NCBI GenBank assembly: GCA_002281485.1
Contig: NCGF01000001.1
Coordinates: forward strand, 62,001-126,000
Direction: 5' to 3'
From: Sphingomonas sp. 28-66-16
GTDB lineage: Bacteria > Pseudomonadota > Alphaproteobacteria > Sphingomonadales > Sphingomonadaceae
DNA length: 64,000 nucleotides
Under the pieces are notes generated by a model. That model did no database searches, was not told where the DNA came from, and was given only the letters and a program-made list of their open reading frames with translations. The translations under genes and the position numbers were made by a program. This document shows, in pieces, positions 19,671-27,234 of this stretch (position 1 is the first letter of the stretch; every line of letters starts with the position of its first letter).

Positions 19671-22600
19671 TGCGGCGCCTGGTCGCTCTTCTGTTCGGTC
19701 TGGTGGTGCCGGCGATGCTCGTCCCCGCCGCGCTGTCGATCGCGAGCGACGCCGAAAAGCCCGTCGCGCGCGTCTATGTCGAGGCGCCGCCCGCGCCGAT
19801 GAGCCAGACGGCGGCGCAGGTCGCCGACAAGTCCGAGGGCTGCTATTCGTGCCACACGCGGACCGACGAACCCTCGATGCACGCGAGTTCGGCGGTGATG
19901 CTGGGCTGCGTCGATTGTCATGGCGGCAATGCGTCGGTGATCGGCGATCCCGCGCACGGCTATGACGATGCCGCCTATATCGCGGCGCGCGACAAGGCGC
20001 ATGTTTTGCCGCTCTATCCGAAGAGCTGGCACCATCCCGATTCGGCCAATCCCAAACGCAGCTACACGTTGCTCAACCGCGAAGCGCCGCAATATATCCG
20101 CTTCGTCAATCCGGGCGACTACCGCGTCGCGCGCGCGGCGTGCGGCGCTTGTCACCTCAACACGATCGAGGCGGCGGAGCGATCCCTGATGGCGTCGGGA
20201 GCGATGCTGTGGGGCGGCGCCGCCTATAATAACGGCATCGTCCCGTTCAAGAATTACATCTTCGGCGAGGCTTATACCGAGGACGGCGAGCCGGCGAAAA
20301 TCGTCTCCCCCGGCGCGCCGCCGGGCACCGTCACCGCGGCGCAGGCCAGGCGCGGCGCGCTCGCCGCGCTCTATCCGCTGCCGACCTGGCAGGTGATCCC
20401 GCCGGGCGACATCTTCCGCGTGTTCGAGCGCGGCGGGCGCAATGTCAGCACCCAGTTCGCCGAGGTCGGCCTGCCCAATCCGACCGGGTCGATCCAGCGG
20501 CTCGAGGAGCCCGGCCGACCCGACCTGAAGCAATCCAATCGCGGCCCCGGCACGGGTCTGCGCGTCGCCATTCCCGTGCTCAACATCCACAAAACCCGGC
20601 TCAACGATCCGCTGATGTGGTTCATGGGCACCAACGAGCAGCCGGGTGACTATCGCGGCTCGGGCTGCACGGGCTGTCACGTCATCTATGCCAATGATCG
20701 CGAGCCGCGCCACAGCCTGATCTATGCACCATTCGGTCGCGACGGGCAGACCCAGACGGTTGATCCGACGATCGCCTCGAAGATGGCGGGCGGCGAAGGC
20801 GAAGGCCACGGCGCCGGAGCCGATGGCCATGGCGGCCTCGTCCCGCCCGGTCCGCATCCCGGCGTCAAGGCCAGCGGCCACCCGCTCCGCCACGCCTTCA
20901 CCCGCGCGATCCCGACCAGCCAGTGCATGAGCTGCCACATGCACCAGCCCAATATCTTCCTGAATTCCTATCTAGGCTACACGATGTGGGACTATGAATC
21001 CGACGCACCGTCGATGTGGCCCAAGCAACAGAAATATTCGACCGCCGCCGAGGCGCATAAGGTGCTCGAGCGCAACCCCGAAGCCGCCGCGGTGCGCGGC
21101 AATTGGGCCGATCCCGATTTCGTCCGCAACGTCTATGATCTCAATCCGACACTGAAGGACACCCAGTTTGCCGACTATCACAGCCATGGCTGGAATTTTC
21201 GCGGCATCTTCAAGCGCGATCGCGAGGGCAATCTGCTCGATGCCGAGGGCGGGATCGTCGCCCCCACCGATCCCGAAAAATGGCGCAAGGCGGGCGAAGG
21301 CACGTTCGTGCCGCCCGGCGTCAATCCTGGCAAGGCGGTCCATCTGATGGACATCCATGCCGAAAAGGGCATGCAATGCGCCGATTGCCATTTCGCGCAG
21401 GATAGCCATGGCAACGGCCTGATCTATGGCGAAGTCGCCAACGCGGTCGAGATTGGCTGCAAGGATTGCCACGGCACCGCCGATGCCTATCCGACCTTGC
21501 GCACCTCCGGGCCCGCCGCGAGCCCCAAGGGCAATGATCTGGCGCTGTTGCGCAATCCCGACGGCCAGCGTCGCTTCGAATGGGTGCCGATCGAGGGCGG
21601 GCGACGCAAGCTCGTGCAGCGATCGATCGTCGACCCCAGGATCGAGTGGGACGTCCATCTGGTGAAGGACAGCGTCGATCCGGCGAGCCCCTATTTCAAC
21701 GCCAAGGCGGCGCGCGCCAAGCTGATGAGCCGCACCGGCGCCGAGGATGGCCGCTTCGCCTTCGGCCCCGGCGTGCTGCCCGGCGCGCGCGCCCACGGCG
21801 AGGACAAGGTCACCTGCTACACCTGCCACCTCAGCTGGACGACGAGCTGCGGCGGCTGCCATCTGCCGATCGAGGCGAACTGGAAGACGACGACGCATCA
21901 TTTCGAGGGCGAGGAAACCCGCAACTTCGCGACCTACAACCCGCAGGTCGCGCGCGACGACATGTTCCAGCTCGGCAAGGGCATGACGACCAAGGGCAAT
22001 GTGACGACCCCGGTGCGCAGCACCTCGGCGCTGGTGCTGTCGTCGACCAACGTCAATCGCGAGCGCATCTATGTCCAGCAACCGCCGATCAGCGGCATCG
22101 GCTTTTCGAGCCAGGCGTTCGCGCCGCATTTCCCGCACACCGTGCGGAAGACCGAGACCAAGACGTGCAGCGATTGCCATTTGTCGGCAAGGGACGACAA
22201 CAACGCGATCATGGCGCAGCTGCTGCTGCTCGGCACCAACTACGTTAACTTCGTCGGGCTCAATGCCTGGACCGGGCTCGCCGGCGGGTTCGAGGCGGTG
22301 CGCGTCACCGAATGGGACGAACCCCAGGCGGTGATCGGTTCCTACTTGCAGAAATACGCCTATCCCGATTTCTGGAAGCTGCATGTCGACAAGAACAAGC
22401 GCGAGCTCAAAAACTGGGTGCGCGGCCGATATTTCGACAAGAAGGCCTCGGGCGAGACCCATGCGATCGAGGAATTCCGCAACATCGTTCAGGGCACCAA
22501 GGACGCGGTCGGCTGCCTGCAACTCCGCGGCGAATATATGTTTGTCGCCGAAGGGCGCGGCGGTTTTCGCGTTTATGATGTCGCCTCGATCGCCAACAAG

Positions 22601-23668
22601 GGCTTTTCCGAACGGATCATTTCGGCGCCCTTCTCGAAGCTCGGCCAGAACGCGCATGTCGCCTCGCCCAACGCGACCTGTATGGCCTTGCCCACCGACC
22701 AGCCGATCAATCCGCTGCGCAACACCCCCGAACTCCGCGAGATCAACCAGGAACAGCCCTTCCTGCCGATCTACAGCTATGCCGCCGTTACCGATTCGGT
22801 CGACGGGTTGATCCTCGTCAATATCGAGACGATGGCCGACGGCGAGTTCCGCAACAATTTCCTCAAGCGCGCGACGACCTGGAACCCCGACAATGTGCTG
22901 AAGGGCGCCCGGCACATCGTGCTGGCGGGCGAGATCGCCTACATCACCGCCGATGTCGGGCTGGTCGTTGTCGATCTTGCCGATCCGCTCCACCCCAAGC
23001 TCGCGGCGGTGCGCCCGCTGAAGGACGCGCGGGCAAGCGCGCTCCAGTTTCGCTATCTCTGGGTCACCGATGCCGACGGCGTGAAACTGTTCGACGTCAC
23101 CCGGCTGCGTGATCCGGTCACCGTCGCTTCGGGCACGATCGCGCTCGCCGACGCCCGGCGGCTCTATATCGCGCGCACCTATGCCTATATCGCCGCCGGC
23201 AACGATGGCCTTGTGATCGCCAACGTGACCAACCCGCAGGCGCCCGCGATCTACAAGCGTGTGACGCTGGGTGGACAGCTCAACGATGCCCAGGACGTGA
23301 TCGTCGGCAGCACCAATGCGTCGTTGTTTGCCTATGTCGCCGATGGCCGTAACGGGCTCAAGGTGCTGCAACTCACCTCGCCCGATAGCCAGACCAATTT
23401 CTACGGCTTCTCGCCAGCCCCCATGCCCGAGCTGATCGCCTGGGCGCGCACCCCCTCGCCCGCGCTCGCGCTCTCCAAGGGGCTCGACCGAGACCGCGCG
23501 GTCGACGAGACCGGCGGGCAGATGGCGGTATTCGGCCGGCTCGGCTCGCGGCCGTTCACCCGCAAGGAGATGGAGTCGTTTTTCCTGACCAGCCGCGGCA
23601 CCCCGTGGAAGGTGAGCGATACGGTCGACATGACCGCCTGGCGCCCCCCGCTCAAAGCGCCGCGTTAG
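19670..23668 (+). CDS. Decahaem cytochrome c fused to a C-terminal LVIVD beta-propeller
   Basis: A very large exported cytochrome (1332 residues). The signal peptide spans roughly residues 1-26 and has no lipobox. Ten CXXCH sites are seen at about residues 58, 80, 158, 333, 419, 570, 597, 716, 727 and 833. From about residue 945 the protein changes into repeats such as HIVLAGEIAYITADVGLVVV and AYIAAGNDGLVIANVTNPQ, which match the LVIVD repeat of seven-bladed propellers. The His/Gly-rich stretch GGEGEGHGAGADGHGG (374-389) may bind metal. The ATG at 19670 overlaps the barrel stop by one base. It is the last gene of the plus-strand unit and stops 1 nt from the converging phosphodiesterase gene. 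Electron donor, acceptor and side of the outer membrane are not known. Confidence 0.85.
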   Translation: MRRLVALLFGLVVPAMLVPAALSIASDAEKPVARVYVEAPPAPMSQTAAQVADKSEGCYSCHTRTDEPSMHASSAVMLGCVDCHGGNASVIGDPAHGYDDAAYIAARDKAHVLPLYPKSWHHPDSANPKRSYTLLNREAPQYIRFVNPGDYRVARAACGACHLNTIEAAERSLMASGAMLWGGAAYNNGIVPFKNYIFGEAYTEDGEPAKIVSPGAPPGTVTAAQARRGALAALYPLPTWQVIPPGDIFRVFERGGRNVSTQFAEVGLPNPTGSIQRLEEPGRPDLKQSNRGPGTGLRVAIPVLNIHKTRLNDPLMWFMGTNEQPGDYRGSGCTGCHVIYANDREPRHSLIYAPFGRDGQTQTVDPTIASKMAGGEGEGHGAGADGHGGLVPPGPHPGVKASGHPLRHAFTRAIPTSQCMSCHMHQPNIFLNSYLGYTMWDYESDAPSMWPKQQKYSTAAEAHKVLERNPEAAAVRGNWADPDFVRNVYDLNPTLKDTQFADYHSHGWNFRGIFKRDREGNLLDAEGGIVAPTDPEKWRKAGEGTFVPPGVNPGKAVHLMDIHAEKGMQCADCHFAQDSHGNGLIYGEVANAVEIGCKDCHGTADAYPTLRTSGPAASPKGNDLALLRNPDGQRRFEWVPIEGGRRKLVQRSIVDPRIEWDVHLVKDSVDPASPYFNAKAARAKLMSRTGAEDGRFAFGPGVLPGARAHGEDKVTCYTCHLSWTTSCGGCHLPIEANWKTTTHHFEGEETRNFATYNPQVARDDMFQLGKGMTTKGNVTTPVRSTSALVLSSTNVNRERIYVQQPPISGIGFSSQAFAPHFPHTVRKTETKTCSDCHLSARDDNNAIMAQLLLLGTNYVNFVGLNAWTGLAGGFEAVRVTEWDEPQAVIGSYLQKYAYPDFWKLHVDKNKRELKNWVRGRYFDKKASGETHAIEEFRNIVQGTKDAVGCLQLRGEYMFVAEGRGGFRVYDVASIANKGFSERIISAPFSKLGQNAHVASPNATCMALPTDQPINPLRNTPELREINQEQPFLPIYSYAAVTDSVDGLILVNIETMADGEFRNNFLKRATTWNPDNVLKGARHIVLAGEIAYITADVGLVVVDLADPLHPKLAAVRPLKDARASALQFRYLWVTDADGVKLFDVTRLRDPVTVASGTIALADARRLYIARTYAYIAAGNDGLVIANVTNPQAPAIYKRVTLGGQLNDAQDVIVGSTNASLFAYVADGRNGLKVLQLTSPDSQTNFYGFSPAPMPELIAWARTPSPALALSKGLDRDRAVDETGGQMAVFGRLGSRPFTRKEMESFFLTSRGTPWKVSDTVDMTAWRPPLKAPR

Positions 23669-23669
23669 A

Positions 23670-24515
23670 TTACTCGCGCTCGGCGAACAGCTGGCGCACC
23701 AGCGGCTGCATCCGGTCGTCGAAGCGTGCCAACGCGGCGCGCGGGCGAACGGTATCGACATGGCTGACGAGCTGCGCGCCGTCCCATCGGTGTAGCGCAT
23801 AGCCGGGCGGATCATCGTTCACCATCGGGCGGCCATCGGGATTTTCGGGATCGATCGGCGACAGATCGAGCGACAATTGCGCGGCGGTCGCCGGGCAGAT
23901 CGAGACGGTGATGCCGTTCCACGGTGCCGACACCGCGCGGTGGAGATGGCCGCACCAGATCGCGATGATCTGACGATGCCCGCCGATCGTGGCGGCGAAG
24001 CGATCGGTGAAGGCGGTGCCCTGATCGGCGGCCATCCAGGCGATGCCGGCGTCGATCGGCGGATGGTGCATCAAGATCACCGTCGGGGTGGTCGGCTGCT
24101 CGGCCAGCCGCGCGGCCAGCCAGGCGGCGCGCACCGCACAGAAGCTGCCGCCATGCCGCCCGGCCTCGAGCGTATCGAGCAGGATCAGCCGCAGCCCGTC
24201 GCGTGACAGACAATATTGGGCGAAGCCGTCGGCCAGCGGGACCTGCGGAAAGGCAGCGGCAAACGCCGCGCGGTCGTCATGATTGCCCAGCATCGGATAG
24301 ACCGGGAACGGGCAGCGGCGAAGGATGGCGACAAGTCGCGCGAAACTCTCGGGATCGCCGCGGTCGGTCAGATCGCCGGTGGCGAGCAGGAGATCGGGCC
24401 GGTTGGGCCCGTCGATCAGCTGGTCGAGCACGGCATCGAGCCGCCGCCGGTTGTCCTCGGCGGGATTGTCGGGCTCGAAGCCCAGGTGGAGATCGGTGAT
24501 CTGCGCAATCAACAC
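23670..24515 (-). CDS. cpdA: CpdA-like class III cyclic nucleotide phosphodiesterase (metallophosphoesterase)
   Basis: Cytoplasmic dinuclear metal phosphoesterase of 281 residues. The metal-binding motifs appear in order: TDLHLG at the N-terminus, GDLTDRG (about residue 47), GNHDD (about 76), MHHPP (about 148) and CGHLH (about 188). This is the class III signature of CpdA, which hydrolyses 3',5'-cAMP in characterised bacteria. It is the last gene of the minus-strand operon, 12 nt after the FHA-decahaem gene, and therefore co-expressed with a protein carrying two cyclic-nucleotide-binding domains. That context supports a cNMP phosphodiesterase rather than a generic metallophosphatase, but substrate is not proven. 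The gene converges with the decahaem-propeller gene to 1 nt. Confidence 0.82.
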   Translation of the reverse strand: MLIAQITDLHLGFEPDNPAEDNRRRLDAVLDQLIDGPNRPDLLLATGDLTDRGDPESFARLVAILRRCPFPVYPMLGNHDDRAAFAAAFPQVPLADGFAQYCLSRDGLRLILLDTLEAGRHGGSFCAVRAAWLAARLAEQPTTPTVILMHHPPIDAGIAWMAADQGTAFTDRFAATIGGHRQIIAIWCGHLHRAVSAPWNGITVSICPATAAQLSLDLSPIDPENPDGRPMVNDDPPGYALHRWDGAQLVSHVDTVRPRAALARFDDRMQPLVRQLFAERE

Positions 24516-24527
24516 GGCCTCTTCTCC

Positions 24528-26357
24528 CTAGTCGGCAACCGTCTTCTGCGGTCGTATTGCAGTCAGTGCCGGGGACAATGCCCGGCTGGCCGGTGACAGG
24601 CGTTGCCGACTGGTCCAGGGCGCGTCCTGCTTGACATGATAGCTATGACACATCGAACAGCCCGACGGCACCTTGGACGCCGACGTTTCGCCGCCATGGC
24701 AGCTCCGGCAACTCTTGATCCCTGGCAGCAACAAGTCGCTCGCCCGCGTCGATTGTGACGCGGCGTGGCAGCTCGAGCAGGTTTCGGTGGTGTGGGCGTT
24801 GTGATCGAACCAGCCATGCATCAGATAGCGCATCGGCTGGTTGACCTTGGTTATCCGCCAATCGTCGCTCGCCGGCGACGCGGGCGGCGTGACGACATGG
24901 CATTCCCCGCAGGCGCCGCGCGGCGCGAACACCGCCTTGATCGCCGCGTCCGCCCCGGTTGCGCGCGTGGCGACGGCACCGGCATAAACGCTCTGGGCCG
25001 CTTGCTCGGCGCGGTCACCCGGCAAGCGCCGGCTATTGCCGCCCAGGTTGATCGGCCGCACCGGTCCGGTCGACCGGAAATAGGCACGCAGATCGGCGAT
25101 CGTCTGCGCCGTATCGCCGTGCCGCAAGGTGCGGACGGTGCCGCCGATCTTCTCGAACGCCAGGCTGTGGCAGCCCTGACAATTCTTCTCCATCGTCACC
25201 GGCACGAAGCGCGTGCCATCGGCGCTGGGCATATGGCAATCGGCGCAGACCAGCGCGTCGCCATAGCCGAACCTTGCCTTGAGCGTCTGCCCCATCCGCG
25301 CCACCCCGCCCCGGGGATCGAGGTGGAGTTTGTGGGGGAATTTGAGTCCGCTATCGTCGGTTGGCCTCGCATCGAGCGAGACGCGGTGCATCGCCGGCGG
25401 GTCGCCCGGTATCGTCGCAACGAGCGGGCGGAACTGGGGATGCGACGTGCCGAAATCGCCCGCATCGGCGATCTTGCTGTCCGCCAGCCGGCGCTTGAGC
25501 GAACCATGACAATCGGCGCAAAAGGCCTGCGCCGTCGGCGGCATCGGCCCGGCGCCCTCATGCTCGTTATGGCAATCGACACAGGCGCCCGGGCCGGGCT
25601 TGCCGAAGGCCCGGGCGATGCTGGCGAGCACGCGCCCACCCAGCGCGGGCGGCATCCGCGCGGCGGCCAGCCGGCGCGGCGGCGCATGGTCATGGACATC
25701 CTTGTGGCACGAAGTGCAGCTCGAATCGCGCACCGACACGAACGCCTGCTGATGGCAGGCAGTGCAGTTGCCCTCGAGCGCATGGTGCGCCTGGCTGAGC
25801 GGGCCGCTCGACCAGTTGTGGTCGGCTTTCAGCGCATAGACGCTGCGCTGATCTTGGGCAGGGCGATTGAAGAAGCCCCAGATCGGCACGGCCAGAAAGG
25901 CAATCAGGAGTCCGAGCGCCAGCAGCCAGGCGGTCGGGCGCTTGCCGGGCAACATGCGGCGGAGTGAAAAGGCGACCGCCTCGTCGCGATCCTCGGCAGC
26001 TTCCGAAAGCGCAGCGACGCGCTGCACGGTCAGCAGGATTCTGCCCTCGTCATCGCGGCTGACCATGATGCGGTGACCGCCGAAACGCAGCTCGGCGCCC
26101 TTGGCGCTGTTGATATCGGCGCGACGACTCGTCCGTCCGTCGACCTCGAAGCCGAGCGTCCCCTCGGCGATGATCGCGATGCGGCGGTCGTCGCGCTGCT
26201 CGATGCGTGCATGGAGCGGATCGACCGCGAGATCCTGAAGCTCGATGTCATTTTCGGCCGCGCGGCCGATCGTCAATATCTCCTTGTCGACCGGCGTCGT
26301 CCGGGCGATTTCACGCCCGTCGGCGGTGGTGCTGATGCGACAGATCAGGAAAGCCAT
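24528..26357 (-). CDS. FHA domain - transmembrane helix - decahaem cytochrome c fusion
   Basis: A 609-residue membrane-tethered cytochrome. Residues ~5-112 form an FHA-like domain (IGRAAENDIEL, then VDPLHARI), so the phosphothreonine-contacting Ser of the usual S-x-x-H is replaced by Asp. A single TM helix (about 142-163) follows a basic RRMLPGKR, placing the FHA domain in the cytoplasm and the rest in the periplasm. Ten CXXCH sites start at residues 198, 214, 259, 280, 371, 393, 483, 527, 550 and 567, in a cytochrome c3/c7-like spacing. The ATG at 26357 has GAGG eight bases upstream and lies 10 nt after the cytochrome b stop; a frame starting 12 codons earlier would overlap that gene. Likely the periplasmic electron acceptor or donor of the cytochrome b. 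Confidence 0.87.
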   Translation of the reverse strand: MAFLICRISTTADGREIARTTPVDKEILTIGRAAENDIELQDLAVDPLHARIEQRDDRRIAIIAEGTLGFEVDGRTSRRADINSAKGAELRFGGHRIMVSRDDEGRILLTVQRVAALSEAAEDRDEAVAFSLRRMLPGKRPTAWLLALGLLIAFLAVPIWGFFNRPAQDQRSVYALKADHNWSSGPLSQAHHALEGNCTACHQQAFVSVRDSSCTSCHKDVHDHAPPRRLAAARMPPALGGRVLASIARAFGKPGPGACVDCHNEHEGAGPMPPTAQAFCADCHGSLKRRLADSKIADAGDFGTSHPQFRPLVATIPGDPPAMHRVSLDARPTDDSGLKFPHKLHLDPRGGVARMGQTLKARFGYGDALVCADCHMPSADGTRFVPVTMEKNCQGCHSLAFEKIGGTVRTLRHGDTAQTIADLRAYFRSTGPVRPINLGGNSRRLPGDRAEQAAQSVYAGAVATRATGADAAIKAVFAPRGACGECHVVTPPASPASDDWRITKVNQPMRYLMHGWFDHNAHTTETCSSCHAASQSTRASDLLLPGIKSCRSCHGGETSASKVPSGCSMCHSYHVKQDAPWTSRQRLSPASRALSPALTAIRPQKTVAD

Positions 26358-26367
26358 CGTCAGCGCC

Positions 26368-27234
26368 TCACCAGTAGAAGAAAACGCTGACAACGTGCGC
26401 CGTCAGGGCTGCGATCAGCGCGAAGGTGGCGGGCACATGGACGTAAAGCCAGATTTCGAGCAGCGCCTTGAGCCGCAAATGGCGCCGCAGCCGATCGAGC
26501 ATGGCCACCTTGCGGCCGAGCAGCGCATCGACCCGTTCGAGCGCCGCCTGCATCTCCCCGCCATGGCCACGGATAAGCGCATGCGCCGCCGCCGTCGCGC
26601 AGTGCCGGTCGCGGCCCGACAGCCGCACTCTCAGGCCACCGCCGAACGGGTCCTGTTCGAGCGAGGCGAGCACCAGCCGCGCCAGCGCCGGATCGAGCGG
26701 CTGGGCGGCATCGTGCAACTGGCGATCGACCGCGCGCACCGCATCGAGCATTTGGCGCTGGGTCATCTCCTCGCGATTGTTGCTCAGCGCGGCCGGGATC
26801 GTCGTATAGGCGGCCACCCCCCAGATGCCCGAGACGATCACCAGCATCATCAGCGCATAGGCCAGCGTATGCACGTTCCAGCCGAACTGGAAACCGGTGT
26901 GCAGCGTGCCGATCACGATCAGGCTCAGGCCGAGATAGACATGCGCGCTGGTCGACGCCTTGAGCGACCAGCGACCGCGCGTCATCGCGCGTTTGCGCAC
27001 CCCGAGCAGCGTCAACCACAGGATCAACAGGACGCCGATCGTGCCGAGCGTATAGCCATACCAGCTGCCCCCATTGGGCCGCGGGCCGACGTCGATCAGC
27101 GCATAGGCAATGATGGCGACGCCGCTCAGCGTGAGCGCCACCTTGAGCCAGCGGAAGCCGGCATGGCGCAGAAACCCTTCGTGCAGGGGGTCGCTGCGGC
27201 GACTGGCCCGAGAGGCGCTCCGGCTGGCGATCAG
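26368..27234 (-). CDS. Integral membrane cytochrome b-like protein
   Basis: Helical membrane protein of about 288 residues linking the cytoplasmic iron-sulfur oxidoreductase to the periplasmic decahaem protein. Predicted helices lie at about 29-49, 60-79, 95-115, 120-143 and 260-285. Histidines inside or next to helices (H98, H112, H122, H266, H280) could ligate two b haems, so a quinone- or haem-based relay is likely. A soluble, Arg-rich loop (~150-255) connects helices four and five. No ATG, GTG or TTG lies between the upstream stop and the first helix; a CTG at 27234, overlapping that stop as CTGA and preceded by GGGAGGAACG, is the best start. The only alternative, an ATG at 27321, would overlap the upstream gene by 91 nt. 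I do not recognise a named family. Confidence 0.78.
   Translation of the reverse strand: MIASRSASRASRRSDPLHEGFLRHAGFRWLKVALTLSGVAIIAYALIDVGPRPNGGSWYGYTLGTIGVLLILWLTLLGVRKRAMTRGRWSLKASTSAHVYLGLSLIVIGTLHTGFQFGWNVHTLAYALMMLVIVSGIWGVAAYTTIPAALSNNREEMTQRQMLDAVRAVDRQLHDAAQPLDPALARLVLASLEQDPFGGGLRVRLSGRDRHCATAAAHALIRGHGGEMQAALERVDALLGRKVAMLDRLRRHLRLKALLEIWLYVHVPATFALIAALTAHVVSVFFYW

Noticed and set aside
19670-23668. Assignment of the decahaem protein as an MtrC/OmcA surface cytochrome
   Set aside because: No lipobox, longer chain, uneven haem spacing and a C-terminal propeller; only the haem number agrees.
20972-23815. A 947-codon open frame antisense to the decahaem-propeller gene
   Set aside because: The plus strand carries ten CXXCH motifs, a signal peptide and propeller repeats; the antisense frame is an Arg/Asp/His-rich shadow of GC-rich codons without any domain.
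26358-26393. An upstream ATG that would lengthen the FHA-decahaem protein by 12 residues
   Set aside because: It lies inside the end of the cytochrome b gene, has no ribosome site, and adds residues with no FHA similarity.
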